A stretch of 64,000 bases of DNA from an uncultured Clostridia bacterium (GTDB lineage: Bacteria; Bacillota; Clostridia; Oscillospirales; CAG-272). The stretch's first letter is position 1, and each line of letters begins with the position of its first letter. The notes beneath the pieces were generated by a model. It saw only the letters and a program-made list of their open reading frames with translations. It ran no database searches and was not told the origin of the DNA. Below are positions 33,953 to 43,189 of the stretch, in pieces. Location of the stretch: NCBI GenBank assembly GCA_947624995.1, contig CANQMS010000006.1:1-64000 (forward strand), read 5' to 3'. A program made the position numbers and the translations under genes.

Positions 33953-33979
33953 AAAAGCAGCAGAAAAGGAAAAAAGACC

Positions 33980-34426
33980 ATGGAAAACAAAAAACTGATG
34001 TTCAAAAAACTGAGAGCGGACGCCGAGGTGCCCGCATATGCGACGGCGGGCGCCGCCGCGCTCGATCTGCGCTACTGCGGAGATGCGTGCATAACGATGG
34101 CGGTAAGCGAGATAAAGTCGATACCGACGGGGCTCGCGATCGAGGTACCGGACGGATGCGCCGCCGTCGTCTGCGCGAGGAGCGGGCTTGCGTCGAAGCG
34201 CGGGATCGCACTTGCAAACGGGATCGGGCTCATCGACCCGGATTACAGGGGAGAGCTTTGCGTCGTTCTGAAGAATCACGGCTCGTCCGTTTTCACCGTT
34301 CATCCGGGCGACAGAATAGCGCAGCTCATGATAATCCCGATATACCGCGCCGAGCTCTGCGAGGTCGAGGCTCTCGACGAAACGGAGCGCGGAGAGGGCG
34401 GATTCGGCTCAACGGGAATAAAATAA
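33980..34426 (+). CDS. dut: dUTP diphosphatase (trimeric dUTPase)
   Basis: The 148-residue protein has all five trimeric dUTPase motifs: AGAAALDLRY, ARSGLASKRGI, NGIGLIDPDYRGEL, RIAQLMI and the C-terminal RGEGGFGSTG. It hydrolyses dUTP to dUMP, limiting uracil in DNA and feeding dTMP synthesis. It directly precedes maf with no gap. A family-4 uracil-DNA glycosylase at 46838 acts on the same problem after incorporation. Confidence 0.95.
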   Translation: MENKKLMFKKLRADAEVPAYATAGAAALDLRYCGDACITMAVSEIKSIPTGLAIEVPDGCAAVVCARSGLASKRGIALANGIGLIDPDYRGELCVVLKNHGSSVFTVHPGDRIAQLMIIPIYRAELCEVEALDETERGEGGFGSTGIK

Positions 34427-35017
34427 GTGAAGGATATAGTACTTGCCTCCGCGTCGCCGAGACGGCGCGACCTTTTGTCCTCTCTCGGGCTCAGCTTCAC
34501 CGTTTATGTGACCGATGCCGACGAGACCGTCGCGGGCTCGCCGACCCCGGACGAGCTCGTAAAGATACTGGCGGGGCGAAAGGCGGAGGCTGCCGCCGCC
34601 GTCTTTCCGGACAGCGTCGTCATAGCCGCGGACACCGTCGTGAGCATTGACGGGGAGATACTCGGCAAGCCGGAAAACGACGCTGACGCCGCACGCATGC
34701 TGCGGCTGCTCTCGGGCAGGCGCCACACGGTCTATACGGGCGTCACCGTCGCCTCCGGCGGCGAGCGGTTTTCCGACGTGACGGCGACCGACGTATATAT
34801 GCGAAAGCTCGGAGAGGACGAGATCTCGGCATACATAAAAACGGGCGAGCCGCGCGACAAGGCGGGCGCTTACGGTATACAGGGGCTCGGCGGCGTCTTT
34901 GTGACGCGCGTCGACGGCGAATATTTCAGCGTTACGGGAATGCCCAAGGAGGCGACGGCGAGACTTCTGCGCCTCGCCGGGATCGACGTTATAGCGGCAC
35001 GTGCGGGAAAAGAATAA
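34427..35017 (+). CDS. maf: Maf family nucleotide pyrophosphatase
   Basis: The 196-residue protein has the Maf signature LASASPRRRDLL at the N-terminus and AADTVVSID and GKPEN in the active site. Maf proteins hydrolyse dTTP/UTP or modified nucleotides and have been linked to septum inhibition. It starts with GTG at 34427, directly after the dut stop. It precedes mreB, reproducing the common maf-mreBCD order. Confidence 0.93.
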   Translation: MKDIVLASASPRRRDLLSSLGLSFTVYVTDADETVAGSPTPDELVKILAGRKAEAAAAVFPDSVVIAADTVVSIDGEILGKPENDADAARMLRLLSGRRHTVYTGVTVASGGERFSDVTATDVYMRKLGEDEISAYIKTGEPRDKAGAYGIQGLGGVFVTRVDGEYFSVTGMPKEATARLLRLAGIDVIAARAGKE

Positions 35018-35053
35018 ACTGAAAGGCTGCGGCATCTGCCGCCACTTTTTGAA

Positions 35054-36061
35054 ATGTCAAGAAGCATAGGAATAGATCTCGGAACGGCGAACACGCTCGT
35101 GTGCGTCAAGGGAAAGGGAATAGTGCTGCGCGAGCCGTCCGTCGTGGCGGTCGAGGCGAGGACCGGAAAGGTCGTCGCCGTCGGCTCGGAGGCAAAGCTG
35201 ATGCTCGGGAGGACTCCCGGTTCGATCACGGCTATGAGACCGCTCAAGGACGGCGTCATAGCCGAATTCGACGTTGCCGCCGCGATGCTGCACCAGTTCT
35301 TCAAAAAAGTCTCGGGCAACACGATGCTGACGCGCCCGCGCGTCGTAATATGCATACCGTACGGCGTCACCGAGGTCGAAAAGCGCGCCGTCGAGGATGC
35401 GACGTTCGAGGCGGGCGCCCAGAGCGTCGCGCTGATCGAGGAGCCGATAGCGGCGGCGATCGGGACGGGGCTCAATATCGGCGGCTCCCGCGGGAACATG
35501 GTCATCGACATCGGCGGCGGCACGACGGAGGTCGCGGTCATAAGCCTCGGCGGAATCGTGCTCTCGAATTCGCTGCGCGTCGCCGGAGACGAGCTCGACG
35601 AGGCGATCGTAAGCTATCTGCGGCGGAAATATAACGTGCTCATAGGCGACACGACGGCGGAAATGCTCAAAAAGGCGATAGGCTCGATACATCCGGCAGC
35701 CGACCGCGGCGAGATGGAGGTGCGCGGGCGCAACCTGCTCTCCGGACTCCCGGCGACGGTGCGCATCAATTCCGCGAACATACGCGAGGCGATCAAGGAG
35801 CCCGTCTCCCACATCGTCGACGCGCTCCGCACGACGCTCGAATCGACGCCGCCCGAGCTGTCCGGCGATATATACGACAACGGCATAATGCTCGCGGGCG
35901 GCGGCGCGCTGCTCGGCGGGCTCGATATACTCCTCTCCGGCGTGACGGGGATCCGCGTCCGCCGACCGAAGCACCCACTCGACTCCGTCGCGATCGGCAT
36001 CGGGCGCGTGCTCGAATCCGAGGATAAATTCCCCGGCGCGATACAGTACCGCATGAGGTAA
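35054..36061 (+). CDS. mreB: Rod shape-determining protein MreB
   Basis: The 335-residue protein is an actin homologue with phosphate-binding loops GIDLGTANTLV and DIGGGTTEVAV and the adenosine motif MLAGGGALLGGLD. It polymerises beneath the membrane and guides lateral wall synthesis. mreC and mreD follow, then the transpeptidase mrdA, so the elongation machinery is encoded together and the cell is probably rod-shaped. No second mreB/mbl is visible in the window. Confidence 0.96.
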   Translation: MSRSIGIDLGTANTLVCVKGKGIVLREPSVVAVEARTGKVVAVGSEAKLMLGRTPGSITAMRPLKDGVIAEFDVAAAMLHQFFKKVSGNTMLTRPRVVICIPYGVTEVEKRAVEDATFEAGAQSVALIEEPIAAAIGTGLNIGGSRGNMVIDIGGGTTEVAVISLGGIVLSNSLRVAGDELDEAIVSYLRRKYNVLIGDTTAEMLKKAIGSIHPAADRGEMEVRGRNLLSGLPATVRINSANIREAIKEPVSHIVDALRTTLESTPPELSGDIYDNGIMLAGGGALLGGLDILLSGVTGIRVRRPKHPLDSVAIGIGRVLESEDKFPGAIQYRMR

Positions 36062-36132
36062 CGGAAGCGGGAGAGTACAAAAAGCCCGGGGACAGTGCCC
36101 GGACGCAAAAAGGAACGTGAAAGGAGGTCAGG

Positions 36133-36972
36133 ATGAAAAAGCTGCTTGCAAACAAATTCTTCGTCGTCATGCTCTGCATCGCGCTGATGCTCGTCATCGT
36201 GCCGTCCGTGCTGGCGATAATGGGGCTTTCGGACTATATGCGCGGCATCGTCGTGACCGTTCTTTCCCCGCTCGAAAGGGCGATGACGGCGGCGACGGAC
36301 GCGATCGACGGATTCACCGATTATTTTACCGAGTTCGACAGGCTGAAGGCGGAAAACGAGGAGCTGAAGCAAAAGCTCGCGGAGCTCGAGGACAAAAACT
36401 ACGAGATCGAGGAGATCGAGCGCATGAACGAGTGGCTGTACAGCTATTTCGACCTTGCGCGCGAGCACCCCGAATACGACTTCGCCGTCGCAAACATCGT
36501 CGGGCGAGAGGTCGGCAACTATATGACGGTGTTCACGCTCGATGTCGGAACGGACAGCGGCGTCACAAAGGACATGCCCGTCGTCACGGCGGACGGCATC
36601 GTCGGTTACGTAAACGAGGCGGGCACAAACTGGTGCAAGGTCCTGACCGTGATCGAATCGGCGTCCGCGGTCGGCGCGTACATACAGCGGACGGGCGAGG
36701 TCGGGCTGCTCGAGGGCGACTACGATATGCGCCTTGACGGGCTATGCCGCCTAACGTATCTTGCGACGGACTCAAACGTTGAGGTCGGGGACCGTGTGCT
36801 CTCATCCGGGCTCGGGAGCATATATCCGCGCGACCTTGTGATCGGCATCGTCGAGCGCGTCGAGACGGACGAATACAGCCGGACGGTGACGGCGTACGTG
36901 CGCCCGGCAGCGGACCTCGAGGAGCTCTCCCGCGTCATGGTGATAAAATCGTATGAGACGGTCAGAGACTAA
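36133..36972 (+). CDS. mreC: Rod shape-determining protein MreC
   Basis: The 279-residue protein has one N-terminal membrane helix (about 10-30), a coiled coil (about 65-100; DRLKAENEELKQKLAELEDK) and the beta-rich MreC domain with ANIVGREVGNY and VVTADGIVGYVNEAG. It links MreB to PBP2 on the outer side of the membrane. AAAGGAGG precedes the ATG. Its end overlaps the assigned mreD start by 20 bases. Confidence 0.93.
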   Translation: MKKLLANKFFVVMLCIALMLVIVPSVLAIMGLSDYMRGIVVTVLSPLERAMTAATDAIDGFTDYFTEFDRLKAENEELKQKLAELEDKNYEIEEIERMNEWLYSYFDLAREHPEYDFAVANIVGREVGNYMTVFTLDVGTDSGVTKDMPVVTADGIVGYVNEAGTNWCKVLTVIESASAVGAYIQRTGEVGLLEGDYDMRLDGLCRLTYLATDSNVEVGDRVLSSGLGSIYPRDLVIGIVERVETDEYSRTVTAYVRPAADLEELSRVMVIKSYETVRD

Positions 36973-37576
36973 AGAAAAGGCGGTGCGCACGCTTCCCCGT
37001 CTGCGCATCTCTTTCGGCAAGGCGGACGTTATAGGGGAAAAAATGAGATCGGGAGTGACCGCGGCGACGGTGTGCAAATACGTCATCTACGCCGTCATGT
37101 CACTCTTTCTTATACTTATGCGCGTGACATTTTTCGCGCGCTTTTGCCCGTTCGGGGCGTCGCCGGACATCCTGATCGTCGCGGTCGCGGCGATAGGGAT
37201 GTTTGAGGGGTGCCGCGCGGGCGCGATATACGGCGTTGCCGTCGGCTTCATTGCGGACGCGCTCGGCGGCGTCGGCGTCATAATACTTCCGCTCCCGTAC
37301 ATGCTTGTCGGCTACATATGCGGCGTGGTTGCGACGGAGTATTACAGGCGCTCGGTGCTTCTGTTTCTGATATTCGATGCCGCGGCGGCGGTCGTGAGGC
37401 TTTTAACGTCGCTGTTTTATATGCTCCTCGTGTGGCACTCCTTCGACCTGTCGGTCGTATTCATGCGCGTGCTGCTTCCGGAGCTGTGTTCCACGCTTGC
37501 GGTCTCGCCGTTCCCGACGCTCTGCATCCTTCCGATATACATGATCTTCCGGAAGAAGAAAAAAGAGCTCGACTGA
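36953..37576 (+). CDS. mreD: Rod shape-determining protein MreD
   Basis: This polytopic membrane protein has about five or six helices, beginning near residue 42 (VCKYVIYAVMSLFLILMRVTF), and the FARFCPFGASPDIL and IADALGG segments typical of MreD. The longest frame (207 residues) overlaps mreC and adds a basic 30-residue N-terminus. An ATG at 37043 with AGGGG five bases upstream would give 177 residues, nearer the family norm, and may be the true start. Confidence 0.87.
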   Translation: MRRSETKEKAVRTLPRLRISFGKADVIGEKMRSGVTAATVCKYVIYAVMSLFLILMRVTFFARFCPFGASPDILIVAVAAIGMFEGCRAGAIYGVAVGFIADALGGVGVIILPLPYMLVGYICGVVATEYYRRSVLLFLIFDAAAAVVRLLTSLFYMLLVWHSFDLSVVFMRVLLPELCSTLAVSPFPTLCILPIYMIFRKKKKELD

Positions 37577-37614
37577 AAAGACGGGTCGGAGCATTTTATG
37601 AAAGGGGGACGAAT

Positions 37615-39804
37615 ATGGAAAAACGGCACATGAGCAGGCTGATCTCGCTCATAGTTCTTTTTGTGTTTATTTGTCTGCTTTATACTGCGCGGCTCATAAA
37701 CGTACAGATCGCCGGGCAGGACTTTTATACTTTCGTCTCCGATGACACGTATACGCGCAAGGTCACAATACAGGCGCAGCGCGGCGAGGTCTACGACTGC
37801 AACGGCAAGCCGCTCATCAAAAACGACTATTCGTACAGCATCGTGCTCGACCGCGGCACGCTGCCGACGAGGAACGCAGAGCAGAACGAAACGCTGCTCA
37901 TGCTGTATGACAAGATACTGCGCTCGGACGCGGAATACACGCTGTCGAAGATCAGTTTCCCGGCGACGGGAAAATACCCCGACTACGTGATAGATGAGGA
38001 TTTCTTCAATACGACGGAGAGCCGCGCGCGGTTCAGCAGGCTGATCTCCTCGCTCGGCATCGGCGACATCGGGACAATAGTCGGCGGCGACGAGCTGCCG
38101 TACGCGCTGTCGTACTTTGAGAGCACGCTCTCTGAATACGGGCTCGGGCGCGATCTCTACGCGTTCACGCTCGTGGAGGAGCGCGCCGTCACGCTCGGGG
38201 ACATAATAGACAAGCTCGCCGTCCGGTACGGCATCGTCGACGGAGACGGGGAGCTCCTGTATGACCGCGACACCGCGGACTTTCTGCTCCGCCTGCGGTA
38301 CGACATGGAGTCCCGCGATTTTTCGTATGTGAATCCGTACACGGTCGCGACGGACGCCGACATCTCGCTGCTGTCGTATCTCGGAGAGGGTGCTCAGCGC
38401 GGGTACACGGTGCGCGTCGAGGCGAAGCGCGTTTACTGCGAGCCGGGCGTCGCCTCTCACATCCTCGGGATGACGGGGAAGATCGGCGCGGGCGACGTCG
38501 AATACTACACCTCGAAGGGGTACCGCCTCGACGCGACGGTCGGCGTCTCCGGCGTCGAGCTCGCGTTCGAGGAGGAGCTGCACGGCATGGACGGCGAGAT
38601 GACGATCACCGAGGACGAGTACGGAAACATCATCGGGCGCGAGGTGACAAAGGAGCCGAAGGCGGGAAACGACATATATCTGACGCTCGACATCGACCTC
38701 CAGCGCGCTGCCGAAAAGGCGCTCGAGGACAACGTCGACTACATACACGAGCAGTCAAAGATCGAGGAAGCCGAGCACGACGGCGAGGACGCGTGCGCCG
38801 GCGCGATCGCGGCGGTCGACGTCGAAACGGGGAAGGTGCGCGCGCTCGCGACATATCCGACATATGACTTAACGACGTACCGCGAGGACCTCCCCGAGCT
38901 CAATCAGGACGTGAACACCCCGCTTTTGAACCGGGCGCTCAACGGCAAATATCCTCCCGGCTCGACGTTCAAGCCCGCGGTCGCTGCGGCGGCGATGACG
39001 GAGGGGATAATCGACGAGAACACCATAATCGAGACGAAGGGAATATATACATATTACGCCGGATTCACGCCTCGCTGCTGGCTCTACGTGCAGGACGGCT
39101 TGTCGCACGGAAGGATAAACGTGTCAACGGCGATCGAGGTCTCATGCAACTACTTTTTCTACGAGCTCGGGCGCAGACTTACGATAGAGACGATGAACAG
39201 GTACTGCCGCGCCTTCGGGCTCGGGGAAAAGACCGGGATCGAGCTGCCCGAATCCGAGGGCGTGCTCGCCGGTCCCGATTACAGGACTCAGCACGGACTT
39301 GGCGGCTGGAACCCCGGGGACACGCTCGTGGCGGCGATAGGTCAGTCGGACAATCTGTTCACACCGCTTCAGCTCAGCGTCTATATGTCCGCGATAATAA
39401 ACGACGGCGAGCGGTACCGCGCACACATACTTGATTCCGTCCGCGAATACGGGACGGGGAAAATCGTCCGGGAGGTCGAGCGGGAGACGCTGAGCTCGGT
39501 CGAGCTTGACGATCATGACGTCACCGTCATACTGAACGCGATGCAGCGAGTGATAGAGACGGGGACGCAGGCGACGCTGTTTGATAAGCTGCCGATAAAG
39601 GTCGGCGGCAAGACGGGAACGGCGCAGGTCGGCTCCGGCAGCTCGAATGCGGTCTTTGTCGGGTTCGCTCCGTTTGACGACCCTGAGATCGTTGTTACGA
39701 GCGTCATCGAGCACGGCTCCGCGGGAGCATGGGCTGCGATGTCGGTCCGCGACGTTTTTCTCGAATACTTCGATATCGACCTTGACGAGGGGGCGGAGGA
39801 ATAG
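37615..39804 (+). CDS. mrdA: Penicillin-binding protein 2 (elongasome transpeptidase)
   Basis: The 729-residue class B PBP has one N-terminal membrane helix (about 7-28), a dimerisation domain (about 55-370) and a transpeptidase domain with all motifs intact: STFK (Ser450), SCN (Ser510) and KTG (Lys666). It crosslinks lateral wall peptidoglycan with the Mre proteins encoded just upstream. AAAGGGGG precedes the ATG at 37615. The intact motifs contrast with the altered D,D-carboxypeptidase-like protein at 4290. Confidence 0.95.
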   Translation: MEKRHMSRLISLIVLFVFICLLYTARLINVQIAGQDFYTFVSDDTYTRKVTIQAQRGEVYDCNGKPLIKNDYSYSIVLDRGTLPTRNAEQNETLLMLYDKILRSDAEYTLSKISFPATGKYPDYVIDEDFFNTTESRARFSRLISSLGIGDIGTIVGGDELPYALSYFESTLSEYGLGRDLYAFTLVEERAVTLGDIIDKLAVRYGIVDGDGELLYDRDTADFLLRLRYDMESRDFSYVNPYTVATDADISLLSYLGEGAQRGYTVRVEAKRVYCEPGVASHILGMTGKIGAGDVEYYTSKGYRLDATVGVSGVELAFEEELHGMDGEMTITEDEYGNIIGREVTKEPKAGNDIYLTLDIDLQRAAEKALEDNVDYIHEQSKIEEAEHDGEDACAGAIAAVDVETGKVRALATYPTYDLTTYREDLPELNQDVNTPLLNRALNGKYPPGSTFKPAVAAAAMTEGIIDENTIIETKGIYTYYAGFTPRCWLYVQDGLSHGRINVSTAIEVSCNYFFYELGRRLTIETMNRYCRAFGLGEKTGIELPESEGVLAGPDYRTQHGLGGWNPGDTLVAAIGQSDNLFTPLQLSVYMSAIINDGERYRAHILDSVREYGTGKIVREVERETLSSVELDDHDVTVILNAMQRVIETGTQATLFDKLPIKVGGKTGTAQVGSGSSNAVFVGFAPFDDPEIVVTSVIEHGSAGAWAAMSVRDVFLEYFDIDLDEGAEE

Positions 39805-39807
39805 GAT

Positions 39808-40485
39808 ATGACCGATACCGAAAAAAGAGAACTTTTCGCCGAGGCGGTCGGAATATTGAAGGAAGAATACCCGGACGCCGTCTGCTCTTTGCGGTACGAA
39901 GGGGACCCGTGGCGGCTGCTCGTGATGGCGCGCCTCTCGGCGCAGTGTACGGACGCGAGGGTCAACATCGTTTCGGAGGAGCTGTTCGCCGAATTCCCGG
40001 ATGCCGCGTCCATGGCGGGCGCGGATATCGGGGAGCTCGAGCGCATCGTCCGCCCGTGCGGGCTCTATCGCGTCAAGGCGAAGGATATAAAAGAGATGTC
40101 AGGTATGGTTGCCGTCCGCTTCGGCGGGAGGGTGCCGGACACGATGGAGGAGCTTTTGTCCCTGCCCGGTGTCGGCAGGAAGATAGCGAACCTGATCCTC
40201 GGCGACGTTTACGGCGTGCCCGGCGTTGTGACGGACACGCACTGCATCCGCATCTGCGGCAGGCTCGGCGCCTATGACGAGTCGATGAAGACGCCGGAGA
40301 AGGCGGAAAAAATACTGCTTTCGCTCATAGAGCCGCCGGAGCAGACGGATTTCTGCCACCGCCTCGTTTTGTTCGGGCGCGACGTCTGTACGGCGCGGGC
40401 GCCGAAGTGCGGGGAGTGCAGGCTCTCCCGAATTTGCGCGCACGCGGTGAACGAGGGGAAAATGTCGCCGCCTGTCATCTCATAG
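39808..40485 (+). CDS. nth: Endonuclease III
   Basis: The 225-residue protein is a complete HhH-GPD base-excision glycosylase/lyase: LPGVGRKIANLIL holds the catalytic Lys, VTDTHCIRI the catalytic Asp, and CTARAPKCGECRLSRIC the C-x6-C-x2-C-x5-C [4Fe-4S] site. It removes oxidised pyrimidines. It begins 3 bases after the mrdA stop, so it is probably the last gene of the dut-maf-mre-mrdA unit. Confidence 0.95.
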   Translation: MTDTEKRELFAEAVGILKEEYPDAVCSLRYEGDPWRLLVMARLSAQCTDARVNIVSEELFAEFPDAASMAGADIGELERIVRPCGLYRVKAKDIKEMSGMVAVRFGGRVPDTMEELLSLPGVGRKIANLILGDVYGVPGVVTDTHCIRICGRLGAYDESMKTPEKAEKILLSLIEPPEQTDFCHRLVLFGRDVCTARAPKCGECRLSRICAHAVNEGKMSPPVIS

Positions 40486-40498
40486 CGACGGAAGATAC

Positions 40499-40527
40499 TT
40501 GACAAAAGCGAGGTTTTATACTACTAT
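40499..40527 (+). promoter_or_regulatory. Promoter of the DUF1292 gene
   Basis: TTGACA (40499-40504), 17-base spacer, TACTAT (40522-40527). Confidence 0.8.
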
Positions 40528-40568
40528 AAATACGAGCCGCAGAGACGGCGGAAAAAGGAGAATCAAAA

Positions 40569-40853
40569 ATGGATAACGAAGAATACAGCATCGGCGATAT
40601 CGTAACGCTGACGGATGACGACGGAAACGAGAGCGAATACGAGCTCATCGGCGAGACGGAATCCGAGGGGAGCACATATTATGCGCTTGCCCCGGCAGAC
40701 AACGACGAAGAATACGTCATCCTCAAGCTCGAGCGGGACGAGGACGGCGAGGAGATCCTCTCCACCATCACGGACGACGACGAGTTCGACCGGGTTGCCT
40801 CTATCTTTGATGACGAGCTCTATGAGGATATTGACTACGACGGGGAAGAATGA
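40569..40853 (+). CDS. DUF1292 family protein (YrzB-like)
   Basis: The 94-residue, highly acidic protein matches DUF1292: SIGDIVTLTDDDGNESEYELIGETE then YYALAPADNDEEYVILKLERDEDGEE. Its function is unknown. In many Firmicutes it is encoded beside ireB and ruvX; all three occur in this window but at 40.6, 7.0 and 46.3 kb. It has its own consensus-like promoter and AAAGGAG ribosome site. Confidence 0.88.
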   Translation: MDNEEYSIGDIVTLTDDDGNESEYELIGETESEGSTYYALAPADNDEEYVILKLERDEDGEEILSTITDDDEFDRVASIFDDELYEDIDYDGEE

Positions 40854-40877
40854 TCTTTCATATTTTGTCAAAAAGTG

Positions 40878-40906
40878 TTGATTTTCACGCTGCCTTGTGA
40901 TAAAAT
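40878..40906 (+). promoter_or_regulatory. Promoter of the DUF1508 gene
   Basis: TTGATT (40878-40883), 17-base spacer, TAAAAT (40901-40906). Confidence 0.75.
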
Positions 40907-40961
40907 AAAGAAAAAGCGCGGAATCTTTCACCTCCGCGCAAACCGACAGGAGTGATCTATC

Positions 40962-41336
40962 ATGGGAAAGTTTGTTATCAGAAAGACCAATACCGGCTTC
41001 AAATTCGATCTCAAGGCGCAGAACGGCGAAGTTATTGCGACGTCCGAGGTCTATGAGACGCTCACTTCCGCGCGCAACGGCGTTCAGTCCGTTATGAACA
41101 ACGCGCCGGTTGCAAACGTCGAGGATCAGACGGTCGAGGACTACGAGAAGCAGAAGCACCCGAAGTTCGAGATGTACACCGACAAGGCGGGCGAGTACCG
41201 CTTCAGGCTGAAGGCGAAGAACGGTGAGGTCATCGCCGTATCCGAGGGCTACAAGGCTAAGGCGAGCTGCGAGAACGGCATCGCATCCGTGAAGAAGAAC
41301 GCGGAGGACGCAAAGATCGAGGAAAATCTCGACTGA
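40962..41336 (+). CDS. DUF1508 protein with two tandem repeats (YegP-like)
   Basis: The 124-residue protein contains two copies of the DUF1508 unit: FKFDLKAQNGEVIATSEVY (about 13-31) and YRFRLKAKNGEVIAVSEGY (about 78-96), each followed by a helix with NGVQSV or NGIASV. The biochemical role is unknown. A strong promoter, clear ribosome site, terminator and biased codons suggest high expression. Confidence 0.88.
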   Translation: MGKFVIRKTNTGFKFDLKAQNGEVIATSEVYETLTSARNGVQSVMNNAPVANVEDQTVEDYEKQKHPKFEMYTDKAGEYRFRLKAKNGEVIAVSEGYKAKASCENGIASVKKNAEDAKIEENLD

Positions 41337-41358
41337 ACCGACAGACGGTAAAAAGAGA

Positions 41359-41388
41359 GCGGCGGGCGTTTTGTCCGCCGCCTTTTTT
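41359..41388 (+). terminator. Terminator after the DUF1508 gene
   Basis: GCGGCGG (41359-41365) pairs with CCGCCGC (41375-41381) and runs into six Ts. Confidence 0.85.
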
Positions 41389-41463
41389 GCGCCGCCTGGC
41401 TTTTTGGCTTTAAAATCCACAATAGCGGAGCTGTGCCGGGCGGGAAATTCGTCGTGTTTGCCA

Positions 41464-41493
41464 TTGTAAAAAGGGATTTTATGCGAGTATAAT
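41464..41493 (+). promoter_or_regulatory. Promoter of pncB
   Basis: TTGTAA (41464-41469), 18-base spacer, TATAAT (41488-41493). Confidence 0.65.
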
Positions 41494-41545
41494 ATTATTC
41501 GGCAAAAGGTAAAATATTGCAGTACCGAAAAAAGGGGTGCTCCAA

Positions 41546-42997
41546 ATGGAAAACAAACGCAATCTGACGATGCTCTGTGATTTTTATGAGCTCACAATGG
41601 CAAACGGATATTATAAGTGCGGCAAGGGGGACGAGATATCGTATTTCGACGTATTTTTCCGCACCGTGCCGGACGGCGGCGGGTACGCCATCGCTGCCGG
41701 GCTCGAGCAGATAATCGAATATATAAAGGATCTTCACTTTGACGACGAGGACATTGAATATCTGCGCGGAAAAGGCATTTTCGGCGAGGATTTCCTCTCC
41801 TACCTGCGCGGCTTCAGATTCACGGGCGACATGTGGGCGGTGCCGGAGGGGACCGTTATTTTCCCGAACGAGCCGGTCATAACGGTGCGCGCACCGGCGG
41901 CGGAGGCGCAGTTCATCGAGACGTATCTTCTCCTGATGTTCAATCACCAGTCCCTTGTCGCGACGAAGGCGAACAGGATCGTGACGGCGGCGGAGGGGCG
42001 CTCGATATCCGAGTTCGGCTCGCGCCGCGCGCACAGCGCGGATGCCGCGATCCTCGGCGCGCGCGCCGCGTACATCGGCGGCTGCACCGGGACGGCGTGT
42101 ACGGCGTCCGATGAGCTGTACGGCGTCCCCGCGACGGGGACGATGGCGCACTCGTGGGTGCAGATGTTTGATTCTGAGTATGAGGCATTCCGCACGTACT
42201 GCGAGATATACCCCGAATCGGCAACGCTGCTCGTCGACACGTACAACGTCTTAAAGAGCGGCATACCGAACGCGATACGCGCGTTCCGCGACGTGCTTTT
42301 GCCGCGTGGAATAAAAAAGTGTGCGATCCGCCTCGATTCCGGCGATATCACGTATCTGTCGCGCCGCGCGCGCAAAATGCTTGACGACGCGGGATTTGAC
42401 TATTGCAAGATAGTCGTTTCGAATTCGCTCGACGAGTATCTGATCCGCGACATGATAAGGCAGGGCGCGCAGGTCGACGCGTTCGGCGTCGGCGAAAGGC
42501 TCATAACGTCGATGTCGTCGCCGGTGTTCGGCGGCGTCTACAAGCTCGCCGCCGTCGAGGACGAGGTTGGGACCGTCATCCCGCGCATCAAGATCAGCGA
42601 GAACGTCACCAAGATCACGAACCCGCACTATAAAAAGGTATATCGCCTCTATTCGAACGAAACGGGCAAGGCGGAGGCGGACCTCATCACGGTCTACGAC
42701 GAGGTGATAGACGAGTCGCAGCCGCTTGAAATATTCGACCCGGACTACACGTGGAAGCGCAAGACCTTCGAAAATTACACGGCGCGCCCGCTGCTCGTGG
42801 ACATCTTCCGCGGCGGTGAGCTCGTGTACGATATGCCGTCACTCGACGAGATCCGCAGCTATTGCCGCCGCGAGGTCGGCACGCTCTGGGACGAGGTCAA
42901 GCGGTTTGATAACCCGCACAATTATTACGTCGACCTCTCACAGAAGCTCTGGGATGAGAAGAAGCGCCTCATAAACGAACGCTCAAAGCGCAGATAA
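41546..42997 (+). CDS. pncB: Nicotinate phosphoribosyltransferase
   Basis: The 483-residue enzyme makes nicotinate mononucleotide from nicotinate and PRPP in NAD salvage. SEFGSRRAHS holds the phosphorylatable His region, and RLDSGDITYLSRRARKMLDD plus FGVGERLITS are typical of the family. I chose the ATG at 41546, which has AAAGGGG 8 bases upstream, over an in-frame GTG at 41537. It is a single-gene unit ending in a gene-end hairpin at 43013. Confidence 0.94.
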   Translation: MENKRNLTMLCDFYELTMANGYYKCGKGDEISYFDVFFRTVPDGGGYAIAAGLEQIIEYIKDLHFDDEDIEYLRGKGIFGEDFLSYLRGFRFTGDMWAVPEGTVIFPNEPVITVRAPAAEAQFIETYLLLMFNHQSLVATKANRIVTAAEGRSISEFGSRRAHSADAAILGARAAYIGGCTGTACTASDELYGVPATGTMAHSWVQMFDSEYEAFRTYCEIYPESATLLVDTYNVLKSGIPNAIRAFRDVLLPRGIKKCAIRLDSGDITYLSRRARKMLDDAGFDYCKIVVSNSLDEYLIRDMIRQGAQVDAFGVGERLITSMSSPVFGGVYKLAAVEDEVGTVIPRIKISENVTKITNPHYKKVYRLYSNETGKAEADLITVYDEVIDESQPLEIFDPDYTWKRKTFENYTARPLLVDIFRGGELVYDMPSLDEIRSYCRREVGTLWDEVKRFDNPHNYYVDLSQKLWDEKKRLINERSKRR

Positions 42998-43012
42998 AAA
43001 AGATAGATATTG

Positions 43013-43050
43013 CCGGGGGAGAAAACTTTCTCGAAAGTTTTCTCCCCCGG
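43013..43050 (+). repeat. Gene-end hairpin repeat after pncB
   Basis: CCGGGGGAGAAAACTTTC (43013-43030) and its exact complement (43033-43050) with a TC loop, followed by CTTTTTCAAAGCTTTTTA on the right, oriented with the rightward pncB gene. Confidence 0.8.
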
Positions 43051-43129
43051 ACCCTCTTTTTCAAAGCTTTTTAAGATAAAAGTCTGGTTTCTGCGGCGAA
43101 ATATGATTGCATTTTTTGTGAAGATGCGA

Positions 43130-43166
43130 ATATTGTATTGCAATCTGCAACACAATATGGTAGAAT
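43130..43166 (+). promoter_or_regulatory. Toxin-antitoxin promoter and operator
   Basis: TTGCAA (43138-43143), 17-base spacer, TAGAAT (43161-43166). ATATTGTATTGC (43130-43141) and GCAACACAATAT (43147-43158) are inverted repeats matching at 11 of 12 positions and covering the -35 box and spacer, as expected for antitoxin autorepression. Confidence 0.75.
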
Positions 43167-43189
43167 TAAATGCGGAAAGGCAGGTAGTT

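Noticed and set aside
37210..37614. Long N-terminal extension of PBP2 into mreD
   Set aside because: It is a frame-shadow of mreD; the family start, with ribosome site, is at 37615.
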